A program made the position numbers and the translations under genes. From Polytrichum commune (taxonomy: Eukaryota; Streptophyta; Polytrichopsida; Polytrichales; Polytrichaceae): a stretch of DNA of 64,000 bases. A model generated the notes under the pieces. The model was not told where the DNA came from, made no database searches, and saw only the letters and a program-made list of their open reading frames with translations. The stretch covers positions 2,790,501 to 2,854,500 of the forward strand of contig OX485805.1 of the NCBI GenBank assembly GCA_950295325.1, read 5' to 3'. Each line of letters starts with the position of its first letter. Position 1 is the stretch's first letter. Of the stretch, positions 49,191 through 58,721 are shown piece after piece.

Positions 49191-49589
49191 CTTCGCCTTT
49201 GGGGCGCTGGTTAGAGCTTTTGGGACATCGACGGGTGTAGATACAAGCCCGAGAGGGACGTTCGCAAACGCCGGGACATCAATTTGGGGTTCATCCATGC
49301 AAAGGCGTCTGGTCGACCGTGGGTTACGGACGTGCTTCTCACTGCGGAGGGGAGATGGAGATGGACTTGGAGAGTAATTGAGTTTTGCAACCTTTGCAGG
49401 AGGGCTATCCACGACTCCGTCTTCAAACCCGGAGTCTTTGGAGTAATCAACAGCAGAGGCAGCATCGACGGCCGAATATTGGAATAGTGAAGGCATTGCA
49501 ACGTCGCTCATACCAAGGGAAAGGGAGCCGGTGTCTGCCTGAGATGCAGACATGCCATTGACGACACTTTTGGGTGCTTGGTGAGGCAA
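49191..49589 (-). CDS. Exon of the large element, Ser/Pro-rich, unknown function
   Basis: 133 codons in phase 0, preceded by an acceptor (TTTGTGTCTTAG) and followed by the donor AAG/GTGCCC. It starts LPHQAPKSVVNGMSASQ and includes SPSPSPSPLRSEK and MDEPQIDVPAFANVPLG. The exon before it (to 49682) ends with a stop codon only 90 bases away, and no donor skips that stop, so the connection is unresolved. The first internal Met (NGM, about 49553) could start a separate short gene. No homologous family is recognised. Confidence 0.5.
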
Positions 49590-49681
49590 CTAAGACACAA
49601 AAATACATTACAAAGATAAGGGGAGAAATGTTAGATATTTACATGGAGAGTCCAAGTACAAACCCAAAATCATCAAAGTTT

Positions 49682-50449
49682 TCATATTAATTTATTGAGT
49701 CTAGCGTAGCCGTACAATCTCCTAAATTCCTCATCTTGTGGGCCTAGAGGCCTATTGCCAATTGGGTTGGAGAGCACAAAATCCGGGACACTTCCGGGGT
49801 GATAGGCAAGCCTCCTAATGTAGGGTCCTAGTTCACTCTCTAGAAAGTTGTCATTTCTATCGCTTTCCCAAGGATCCGGGAATATGCAATTGCCCGGGGG
49901 ATTGAGAATACTCTTTGCCGGGCTGTCGTCAATGAGGAGTGTGTTATCCGGGGTGGGCCAACAACCGTGGGGAACCCCCTCCAACATAGGGACGCCCACC
50001 CAGAGGTTCTTCCTCAGGACCTTTAAGAATTGAGGCCCACGACCCCCTCCGACCTTGGGTACAATATTGCCACTACGGTCATAGAGGTCATCGCAGTGTT
50101 CTTGACCGAGAAGCAAGCATGGCATTGCGAGTTCTCGGAAAAGGAAACCGACGATGGCCTTCGTGTTGTCCATGAGCATAGAGCTCCAGATGATGACATG
50201 GGCGAAGCCAAGGACCTCACGAAGGAAGCTCCTCAAACCGGGGCGGGCACGTACAACCTTCTTATTTATGAGAGTATCGAAATGTCCGCCGTAATCCATG
50301 TCTTGTGGACTACGGAAGGGCCCCTTGGACGCACTATTCGAGATATGTTTGGATTGACAAAGCACCCCATTGAGGTCAAATATTATGAACGGTTTCATCA
50401 TGGGCGCGCTTGGTTTTCCCGCGGGGTTGCGACATATCTCCGACGGACC
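49682..50449 (-). CDS. FCP1/NIF-type HAD phosphatase-like exon of the large element
   Basis: 255 codons and a stop. It is in phase 0 with the preceding exon (acceptor CCATCACAG before 50449), so the reading continues from the coiled-coil exon. The segment is an FCP1-homology (NLI-interacting-factor) HAD domain: motif I is FIIFDLNGVL, then ARPGLRSFLREVLGFAHVII with WSS (motif II), and TLLIDDSPAKSILNPPGNC (motif III). In active family members motif I is DxDxT/V; here the second Asp is Asn (DLN), so the general acid/base is missing. A polyadenylation-like AATAAA overlaps the end of the frame. It could be a C-terminal domain of the long protein or its own gene starting at the Met codons near 50401. 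Confidence 0.78.
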   Translation of the reverse strand, partial: GPSEICRNPAGKPSAPMMKPFIIFDLNGVLCQSKHISNSASKGPFRSPQDMDYGGHFDTLINKKVVRARPGLRSFLREVLGFAHVIIWSSMLMDNTKAIVGFLFRELAMPCLLLGQEHCDDLYDRSGNIVPKVGGGRGPQFLKVLRKNLWVGVPMLEGVPHGCWPTPDNTLLIDDSPAKSILNPPGNCIFPDPWESDRNDNFLESELGPYIRRLAYHPGSVPDFVLSNPIGNRPLGPQDEEFRRLYGYARLNKLI

Positions 50450-50740
50450 CTGTGATGGAACATTCTATCTAGGTAAATGGTACTACTCAAGAAAACCAAT
50501 TGACAAGCATGGATAAACTCAACACAAATTATAAGGCCAAAAATAATCCGAACCATCCAGTTGAAAAATTGGTATTAATGTAATTGGTGATATACATTTG
50601 GTGAATAATATACATTGTCGCAAAAAATATCTGTTGAAGTTAATGGAATCTATGCTAACAAAATTGTATCCACCCGCCGGGCGAAGTCGAGGATTGAACT
50701 CGATAATATACACACGCCACGAAGGAGGCAGACAAGGAAG

Positions 50741-50760
50741 TTTTGGACGCACGTCCGTAA
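50741..50760. repeat. Palindrome copy in the intron between the coiled-coil and HAD exons
   Basis: GGACGCACGTCC core with a GTAA arm on one side; the other arm is worn (TTTT). Confidence 0.75.
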
Positions 50761-50789
50761 CGTGGGAGGCATGCTCAAAGGTTGATTAC

Positions 50790-52205
50790 CTCTTCAAGGG
50801 CGAGGTCCGCGCCAGCAGTGCCTCCCTCACCTGGCCCCGTCATGGGCACAGGATCCGGACGCGCGTCCGCAAAATTGTCCAGATCTTCGACCACCAACAA
50901 GGTGTCTCCAGCCGCTTGCGACCCTTGAGTATCCACGTAAGGCTGATCCTCATCTGTGGAGTCTTGGCTGCCCCGCATATGTACATCTTCATCGCCGATG
51001 GGGGCATTGCCTTCATTGACATCTGTCTCGGCGGCACCCGCCATGTCACGTGCCGGTATCTCCTCCACTCCTGTAGGATGAGAGGAGGGCTCCTCTGGAG
51101 TGGCGACAACAAGGGGAGAGGGCGGGACAATCAACGCGGGGGCTGGATAAGCATGCTCGGGTATATACACCGCATGGTTACTAGACGGAGGCCGCATGAG
51201 AGTGGGGGGCATAGACATGACGGCATCGGGAGCTGTATAGACTACAGGGGGTCTTGCCTGCAAGCTCTGCATCAGGCTCATAAATTGTTGACTTTGGGCC
51301 AAGAACTGTTGATTTTGGGCCATGAGATCGGCGTGCCTTCGAGCAGACTCCAACCTAGCTTGCTCCATCTCAGCTTGGATGGCGGCCATCTTTTTGGCGT
51401 GCTCCTCGTTAGCTTCTCGAAGCCGTTGGTCAAGCTCTTCCTTCATTCGCCTCTCCATCTTCTCGTCCAATTCGGACACTGACATCGGCTCTTTCTTCAC
51501 CTTGCCAGGTTCCGTAGGCAAGGCAGAGATGGCATTGTGAATCCTAATCTCATCCTCGTCTTCATCGGAGAGCTCCAAGACCGCGCCTTCAGGGTATTCG
51601 TTGTATGGCGTCTTGTTCCTCTTTCGTCGACTCTCACGATATAGAGAGATATCAGGCCTCAATATCAACTCCAGCACATCCCTCCCCTCCATAGGGGGTA
51701 GATCTGAATGTTGAGATCCCCCTCCAGATGAAGCGGTGCATCCGCCTTCTGCCGCAAGGTCCACATCCTTCTCGGCCATAACTCCTGGAGCACGAGATGG
51801 ACCCGCAGTTGAGGGAAATCCAACTCGAGAGGTGGGAGTCCCAAAAGGTGAGAGAACAGGGGTATGAGGGACCCTTATCGGAGTGAAGTTCACGCGTGCC
51901 TCCTGCGCATCCGTGTCGTCTGTTCCCAGCAGGAAAGCACTTGGATTAATTGGGTCGCGAACAAGGCCGTGTAAAGGCTCCTGTGTGGAGGGTTGCGCTC
52001 TTGGGGAACTGGGATCTTGGTCCTCTTCAGGGTCTGTCTCCATTCCGGGCATTGCCTCTTCTCTAGAAGAAAGAGGCACAACAGGATGGGGTGTAAGGAC
52101 GTCCATGATGTCCTGGATATCCATTTTGGAGGCCATTACCCTGTGAGTATGGGCGTCATCGTAGTCGGAATCCTGCACAAAAGAATTCACCTGCAAGCCA
52201 AGCAT
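50790..52205 (-). CDS. Coiled-coil exon of the large-element gene
   Basis: 472 codons. Acceptor GGTCCAG before 52205, donor GAAGAG/GTAATC at 50790, both phase 0. The first ~180 residues are Pro/Ser/acid-rich and probably disordered. RESRRKRNK (about 190-198) could be a nuclear signal. An acidic LSDEDEDE precedes VKKEP (a SUMO-acceptor-like pattern) and a charged heptad region (about 243-317; KEELDQRLREANEEHAKK, then NQQFLAQSQQF). The tail is Pro/acid-rich. No enzymatic domain is visible. Near the end, FADARPDP is encoded by a copy of the palindrome (50856-50869), the only copy I see inside coding sequence. Confidence 0.72.
50856..50869. repeat. Palindrome core captured in coding sequence
   Basis: CGGACGCGCGTCCG, a perfect 14-base palindrome, read in the minus-strand exon as part of FADARPDP. 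Confidence 0.8.
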
Positions 52206-52279
52206 CTGGACCATAACAAGAAAATTAGATAAGAACAATAGTGGTGATTGCATATAAATGAGGCTAGATGTCAACACGT

Positions 52280-52395
52280 TATACGGACGCGCGTCCGTAA
52301 AACCACCACTCAAAAGTTGGACAATTTTACAGACGCACGGTCGTAAAATTCACATGCACCTGATACTGGGTTTTTACGGACGCGCGTCCGTAAAA
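52280..52395. repeat. Three palindrome copies in one intron
   Basis: Copies at 52280-52303 and 52372-52395 keep the full ACGGACGCGCGTCCGT core. The middle one (52325-52348, ACAGACGCACGGTCGT) is degenerate. All lie in the intron 52441-52206. Confidence 0.9.
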
Positions 52396-52441
52396 TAACT
52401 ATGCAAAAGATAGGTGGGTTGAAAGACAAACAAATACTCAC

Positions 52442-53761
52442 CAGTGCTGCATACATAAACTTCGTGCCTCCGAAGACGTTGTAAACTGTCTCACTCATGA
52501 CAGTTAAAGCCTTCAAGACCCCTATATAAAAGTCCATCCGGAGCTCGAACGCCGGATAGATTGCATGCATTGTCTCCTCAACAAGCTCCTTGGGATGTGG
52601 TGGCGGCAACGAATAGACTTTCCTGAACACCTCGTGTGGTTTAATGGGCAATCGCCCAGTTGGGGAAGACTTGCGTGTTAAGAAATAAAGCTGCACAGCT
52701 CCCACTTGCTTCACCCCCCTTGCCTCTTGAATGAAAGTGATCCCTTCTGTCTTCGCTGGGATGTAGGTGCTGTGGTACATATCGTATTCGAGGTCCATCG
52801 TTGATGTGTACAGATGGACAATGGATGTGGACCTCTCTTGCTCTACAATCCATAACCACACATGAGGCTCGAAGAGGGCAGGCGAGCGATAGCTCTTGAA
52901 GGCTTTTAAGAAGGGCTCGTAGAAGGGTGCTCCCGCAACGTCTTGCTTCCATGCTCCGGGAATTGCACGAAAATAAAAAATGGCGAAAGGGCAACCCCTG
53001 GGGTCATCTCTCACAGAGGCTCTTGAAGCATGGGTGTCCCATGCGCCGAACTTCATGCCCTTTGCGACCGTGCAAAATCTTGCAAACCCTCCAAATTTCG
53101 CGTTCTTTTTCCTATCGAGAAAGTGAACATACAACCCTGCCTCCCTCTCGTCGATGGATCCCTTCTTTTCGTTCCTTCTGGATCGTTGGGCAAGGAAGGA
53201 TGATGCCCCTCTTATCAAAGCTCGCATTGAGACGCCATTGATGTGGTATTCACCCTTCAGCTTCCTCCAATTCTCCCACACGATCTCACCATCACTATTA
53301 ATGAGGTTGTGGGTGGGTAGCAATTTGCTAATCTCCCTTACAGCCATGGTCTTCTTCTTTCTGTAATCGCACCATTCCTTAATGTGGTACGTGGATGGCT
53401 TCATGTGCTTCGGCCGCTTCAGAAAGATTTTGGGATAGGGCAGAGTTCTTCTAGGAGTTTCTAGAAGAATGTGTTCTGCTGCCCTGTACAGCTCCGAGTC
53501 CATCAATCCTTGGAGGGGACGAAAGAACTCTCGCAGGATTGGTGGTACCTTAACTTTTGAGTCGCTCTTGTAGGTGTTCTCCGTATCTGGATTGACAAGG
53601 TCGTCGTTGTTGTGGGCATCGAAAAGTCGCAACCATATTGACCACGTCTCTTCTGTTGCAGTGATGAGCTTGAGTTCGCCTTTTAATTCATGCACTGTTT
53701 TCATGCCGCTTGTCTTCATGTCTATACTCGAGAACTTTGTCAATATGACATTGCTGAATGT
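52442..53761 (-). CDS. Second coding exon of the large-element gene, unrecognised domain
   Basis: 440 codons. Acceptor CTCTTGCAG before 53761, donor CACTG/GTGAGT at 52442, both phase 0 and continuous with the DGQHS exon. It begins TFSNVILTKFSSIDMKT. A basic, Trp/Tyr-rich domain follows with LRLFDAHNNDDLVNP, PPILREFFRPLQGLMDSELY, YHIKEWCDYRKKKTMAVREI, GFARFCTVAKGMKFGAWDTH, EPHVWLWIVEQERS and a final YNVFGGTKFMYAAL. There are no obvious membrane segments. I do not recognise a family. It runs open for 1.3 kb with ordinary codon use, so it is very likely a real coding exon. Confidence 0.75.
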
Positions 53762-53853
53762 CTGCAAGAGGCGCGAATTGCAAGAAATCAGAACATTGAA
53801 TTCAGTACAAATTAAATTCAAATATTTGAAGCAGTGGGAGGAGAAGGGCCACA

Positions 53854-53875
53854 TTTACGGACGCACGTCCGTAAA
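53854..53875. repeat. Palindrome copy in the intron between the first and second coding exons
   Basis: TTTACGGACGCACGTCCG with the closing TAAA; one central mismatch. Confidence 0.88.
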
Positions 53876-53893
53876 TCTATTTGAGTAACATAC

Positions 53894-55183
53894 CTGCCAT
53901 TTTGGGTTCTTCACGACAGCATTATCTCTTTCTTTTGGGGGACATTCGTGCTCCACCCACAAGGTCCTCCCAGCCACGATGTTGGCTGCCCATGAAGCCT
54001 CGAACTGCCTCACTTTATTCCCCTGGTTCATGAAGGCAGATATTGCTATGAGTTGGTTCGAGTCCTTGGAATGCACGACGAATGCCTTCCAATATCGGAT
54101 TGTCTCCTTTAATGGGCTTTTCCACTCGTCGTCTTCAAGGAGAGCTTTTGCAGCCATTACACTATGTTGGCCGTCGACAATGTAGAACTCTCCATTCTTG
54201 AGAATCGGCCAATTTTTTTCGTTGACTTCAACGATAGGATCCTTTGGTGTCACACAAATGGTTTGCCTGTCAAACTTGGGGTTGTTCATGATGTTGTTCA
54301 TTTGCCACCATACACCGCTTTCTTCTTTTGCTCTGGTATTCATACTTTCGGTGCCCTTGTGGCATTTGTAGACGTCTACTTCGAAAGTAAAATACCTGCC
54401 AAGGGGCCAGCATCCCTTCGTCTTCTCATCGAACTCTTGGAATATTTTTGTTGAGAGTTCGGCGTCAGGGCGTTGACCCTTTTTGAGGAGTGGAGCGACA
54501 GTCAGTGTAGAGCTGACATCCGGACCCTCTGTTAGTCCAGAGTCCATCTGCGAGTGAGAGCGTTTACTCGCCTGTCTGCTCCCTCTTGATGCACCACTCT
54601 GCGAGGGCCTTGAGGATTCCGGCACTGGTTTAGGCACACGCTTAGGTCGTTCAGGAACGACTTGTTTTTTCTTATCTTTCCCCTTTCTGGCCTCTAGCAA
54701 GGCTCCATTTACTCTTGTTACATTGTTCAAGAGTCGTCCAAGCCGCTTACCCGTCCAAGGTGCATTGCATGCATAGTCTTGGAACTCCGTCTGGAGATTG
54801 AAGCAAGCCGCATCTGTACTAGCATTCTCACACTCATTTTTGTTGAAGGGGTGGTAGGATTCGTGCAAAATGAAAGTGACCCGATCTTCTTTCTTCTCAA
54901 GGTCTATTACTACATAATCCCCTTGTGCCACTGCACACTCTACTGTCCACGATTTAAGCTTTATCCACTTCTCAGCTTCATCTATGTCCGTCTTCATTTG
55001 ATATGCAAATCTAAGCACAAATATTTCTTTCTCGTCCTTTTCTACCAATACTGTCCAATTATCCACAATTTCATCTTGTGGCTTGTAATGGTCGTTGGGA
55101 CTTATGTCTTTGATGGCTTCTGGTAGCGGAGGAATGAGAGCTTCTGCGAACATCTCAATTGCATGTCTCTTTTTAGATGCCAT
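53894..55183 (-). CDS. First coding exon of the large-element gene, DGQHS (ParB/DGQHR-like) domain
   Basis: 430 codons, phase 0 at the donor (AAATGGCAG/GTATG). The ATG at 55183 immediately follows an acceptor (ATTTGCAG), so the leader is spliced. Residues 1-165 are unrecognised. Residues 168-212 are a basic, Ser-rich linker (KGKDKKKQVVPERPKRVPK, a likely nuclear signal). Residues 295-410 contain a probable ParB/sulfiredoxin-fold segment with GEFYIVDGQHSVMAAKALL (DGQHS at 337-341), corresponding to the DGQHR signature of nucleotide- and DNA-handling proteins, then LIAISAFMNQGNKVRQFEAS. The Arg of DGQHR is Ser here. Function is inferred from the motif only: possible DNA or nucleotide binding in element maintenance. 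Confidence 0.75.
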
Positions 55184-55236
55184 CTGCAAATGATAAGATA
55201 GATAAGTTAGAATTCTTGGCAAAAGATATAGATCAT

Positions 55237-55262
55237 ACTTTACGAACGCGCGTTCGTAAAGT
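55237..55262. repeat. Palindrome variant with symmetric change
   Basis: Core ACGAACGCGCGTTCGT inside a perfect 26-base palindrome. The G-to-A change in one arm is matched by C-to-T in the other. Confidence 0.92.
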
Positions 55263-55361
55263 TTTCCAAATTGTCTCAATTATATTTTTGGATCCAAATG
55301 AAAAGATACATTTCTTCCAAATACGCATAACGCGTATATTATATACTCAAATATCTCTATA

Positions 55362-55385
55362 AGTTACGGACGCGCGTCCATAAAC
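55362..55385. repeat. Palindrome copy, first intron of the minus gene
   Basis: GTTACGGACGCGCGTCCATA, one mismatch from the perfect palindrome. Confidence 0.85.
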
Positions 55386-55514
55386 TTCGCAAAGATAGTA
55401 TGGTGGTAAATATCAATGTATTCAAGTTACGGTTAATATTTTTTTGAGAGTCTTGTTTCACACCTACATTTTTGAGAGTCTTGTTTCTCACCTACATATA
55501 TTTTTGAGAGTCTT

Positions 55515-55990
55515 GTTTCTCACCTACACAAAGATCCACAAAGTTTACGGACGCGCGTCCGTAAACTTTGAGTATTATAAAGGCTATTTTAATATGCCTA
55601 ATATTACAATATTTGGCTTCGTTTGCGTAATATATTGTTTGAGAGGCTTGTCTCTCACCTACCCAAAGATCCACAAAGTTTACGGACGCGCGTCCGTAAA
55701 CTTTGAGTATTATAAAGGTTATTTTAATATGCCTAATATTACAATATTTGGCTTCGTTTGCGTAATATGCGGTTTGAGAGTCTTGTTTCTCACCTACACA
55801 AAGATCCACAAAGTTTACGGACGCGCGTCCGTAAACTTTGAGTATTATAAAGGCTATTTTAATATGCCTAATATTACAATATTTGGCTTCGTTTGCGTAA
55901 TATGTTGTTTGAGAGGCTTGTCTCTCACCTACACAAAGATCCACAAAGTTTACGGACGCGCGTCCGTAAACTTTGAGGATTATAAAGGCT
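55515..55990. repeat. 135-bp tandem array, each unit with a 30-bp palindrome
   Basis: Palindromes at 55540-55569, 55675-55704, 55810-55839 and 55945-55974 are exactly 135 bases apart. The units are nearly identical (CTCACCTACACAAAGATCC before, TTTGAGTATTATAAAGG after). The array lies in the 5'-most intron of the minus gene (56334-55184). Because 135 is a multiple of three, the array is open in a frame on each strand (55444-56025 plus; 56022-55492 minus). I treat those frames as by-products. Confidence 0.95.
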
Positions 55991-56334
55991 ATTGTAATGT
56001 TTGCGTATTCCAATGTTTTCATTAATGCTCCGTGTTTTTCGGGACTTTACCTTGTCGTCCAATATGGTTTTGCCCTCCAAATAAGAATGCAATTTTACTT
56101 CACTGCAATAGCAAACACTGCACTGCAGATTGACAACATAAGGCACTTTCAGAACACTGACATGTCCATAACTAAATGATTCTTAGAATGTAGCCATAGA
56201 CAAAGTACTAAACAAATTCAGAATTCCTTGAAACTAGAATCTCACATTCTGTCATGCTAACCTTAAGCCCTAAACCACAACAACCCAAAATTGCAATCAT
56301 ACAAAATGCAATTGCAATGTTCTAAAAAACTTAC

Positions 56335-57300
56335 CTTTCTAGAGTGTTTGCTCCTAAACCACAACTAGCTGCTCCTGCTGCAGCTAATACCAACTGCAAA
56401 TGAACAATAAAATTGAGGTCAGAAACCTCTAGTAATTCAATGTGCACATGCATGATTCAACATTGAGAACTACTCAAAAAAGTTGCTCATAAATCAGATT
56501 CATGCAACACAAGTGAAAGGAAACTATTGATTTGTATGCAAAAAATATAATGAACTACATGGTGAAGCTACAACTGAAACCCTAATGAGCAACATCTGAA
56601 ACACTAATTACCCTTGCAACAACTGAGATCAACAACTGAAAACAACCTAATGAGCAGTAGCAAGCAACAATGAGCATCCTAATGATCTAATGAGCAGCAA
56701 GCAAGCAAGCAGCAAGCAAAACTTACTAATGAGCTAATGAGCTAATAAGCAAATGAGCAGCAAACAAGGAGAACTTACTCTAGCTCTGACGCGCGTCAGC
56801 AATTGACCAATAAGAATGAGTTTTGCATTGTGAGGAAAGAGAAGCAAGACCAGCAAGGGAAGCAAGAGAAGAGAGAGAAGAAAGTGAAGATAAGGGTAAG
56901 AAGCAAGAGAAACAAGAGAAGAAAGTGAAGAGAAGCAAAAGAAGCAAAAGAAGATGAGCAGATGAGCAAGAGAAGATGAGAAGTTGAGCAAGAGAAGATG
57001 AGCAAGAGAAGAAGAGTAGATGAGCAAGAGAAGATGAGCAAATGAGCAAGAGAAGCAAGAGCAGATGAGCAAGAGAAACAAGAGAAACAAGAGAAACAAG
57101 ATAAACAAGAGTTGCAAGAGAAGGAAGCAAAAGCACGAAGAGGAGGGCAAAAGGGAGCTGGTGTACTTTGAAACCCTATAACCCTAAAGCAAGAGAAGCA
57201 AGAGCAACAGTAGAAGGAACGGAAGGAAGAGATGATAGAGAAGGAAGGAAAAGCACGAAGAGCGAGGGCGAAAGGGTGCTGGAGTACTTGGAACCCTAAA
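56335..57300 (-). promoter_or_regulatory. Probable promoter and spliced 5' leader of the large-element minus gene
   Basis: On the minus strand there is a 59-base exon with good splice sites (acceptor ATTTGCAG/TTGG before 56393, donor GAAAG/GTAAG after 56335). Upstream is a donor CTAGA/GTAAGT at 56779. Upstream of that donor the minus strand is a long CT-rich tract (about 56820-57240, TCTTCTCTTGCTC repeats), a common plant leader composition. A palindrome variant CTGACGCGCGTCAG (56786-56799) lies just before the donor. Poly-Leu reading frames through the tract are low-complexity artefacts. Confidence 0.5.
56786..56799. repeat. Palindrome variant CTGACGCGCGTCAG
   Basis: Perfect 14-base palindrome sharing the GACGCGCGTC centre of the family but with CT/AG outer bases. 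Confidence 0.7.
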
Positions 57301-57748
57301 ACAATGGCGTGCCTCCACGTGTCCCTATCCCAAACGTCGCGCCCAATCGCCGGCCTATACCCTTACGTGGCATCACCCTACTGGTCTATATTTGGTATTG
57401 AAATAGGGGTTTAATTTATACTTAGTTTGGTGATTTTATTATCATATTATGTCATAATAACATCTTATGTTTATGCTAAGGCAAGTTAAAAGTCACACTA
57501 AATGTCACTCTAAATATAAAATGAGCCATCTCGTTGCCTCTTCTCTTCACTTTTGATAATGAGTGAAATATTCATACGAGCTCTAGAAAGTATTCATTAT
57601 TTTAGGAAATTATATTAGGGTGTGAGGTTGAGTAAATTATTATGTCATTGTCAACAATTAAATGACATCAATAATAATAATAATATCATTTTGGAACTCC
57701 AAACAATGAGAGAAACTAACTACAATTTCTAGTGTGGCCTCTATGGAG

Positions 57749-58713
57749 AGTGGGGGAGCACCTTTCATTAAAACCTAGAATCACGTGCGTTCACTGCATA
57801 CTCTAAAAACCCCCTAATATATACAAGTGATTTTTTGTGAAATGAAGTAATACACATACAATTGCAACAATAAATATACAAGCAACAATAAATATACAAG
57901 CAACAATATGTATACACAAAAAAACATCCATTCATATATATTAGTCATTACTCGGGGGGGCAGTGTGTTAAAAAAATAAGGATATAGGGGGGTATTACTT
58001 TCAATTCTCTTATTTTTTTTCACATGCTATCATTATATAAATTTCTACTTTGGGTTAATAGAAAAATGGCTTGCATTACTTATAATTCCAAATTACCAAT
58101 TATTCCATACCCTATACTACTTTAAAGATGTCCAGTGCCATTTTTGATACCCTATATTACTCTTAAGTCCATTTATAATTTTTTGCCCCCATGTTTTTAA
58201 AATACCCTATCATTTGTTTGCACGTATATTGCTACTCCAACCAATGACTGCCCCCCCCCCCCCCCGAGAGTCATTAACATAAGTATACAAATGCAATTAT
58301 TGTCTCGAAGTCTACCATGGAATGATCAATAAGATCATATGTCCACTTGTTGTTAGCCCCTTTTGATACCAACATAAACCAATCTCCACGTTTGATGGAC
58401 GGTCCATCAAGTCAAATGGATCCCTATACTCCACCCAACGATTACCAAACTTCCTCCGCATCCTATAAACTCTCCCAACAAACCAAACCTTATGAAAACT
58501 TATCCAATATGAACACTTATGATATATAGTATAGTAACAATACCATACAAGTACAATTATTCTATACTTTTTAAAGGCCTTCCATATATGTACGTAACTA
58601 TAAATTATAACATGTATACCATATGTATATGCAATACGGCAAGGTCCAAATCAATACCCCTCCTGTGCACTCACGTATAACTCGTACATGTTTAGTACAG
58701 TGCACCCCCCGAG
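57749..58713. mobile_element. hAT-like element with nested hAT MITE
   Basis: Left end AGTGGGGGAGCACCTTTCAT and right end AGTGCACCCCCCGAG, flanked by the perfect 8-bp duplication ctatggag (57741-57748 and 58714-58721). The body matches the element at 12765-14782 but is interrupted by the MITE at 57951-58268. Inserted in the centre of the large palindrome-bearing region. Non-coding. Confidence 0.85.
57951..58268. mobile_element. hAT-type MITE, copy B (nested)
   Basis: 318 bp from CTCGGGGGGGCAGT to the closing CCCCCGAG, with the 8-bp duplication agtcatta on both sides (57943-57950 and 58269-58276). The related element at 12.9 kb has the uninterrupted sequence ATATAGTCATTAACATAAG with a single agtcatta (12943-12950), a paralogous empty site that proves the insertion and its 8-bp target. 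Reverse-complement relative of 22759-23092. Confidence 0.95.
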
Positions 58714-58721
58714 CTATGGAG

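Noticed and set aside
49848-50455. Plus-strand frames of 61 and 141 codons
   Set aside because: Antisense shadows of the HAD-domain exon, which has a clear family match on the minus strand.
50598-51482. 294-codon plus-strand frame
   Set aside because: Antisense to the coiled-coil exon and the following intron; composition is that of an antisense shadow and it has no domain.
55444-56025. 193-codon plus-strand frame and a 176-codon minus-strand frame made of 45-residue repeats
   Set aside because: They arise from the 135-bp array (a multiple of three) and lie in an intron; both strands are open equally and there is no start context or other support.
56734-57150. Leu-rich minus-strand frames (up to 138 codons)
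   Set aside because: Low-complexity translation of the CT-rich tract, open in three frames at once.
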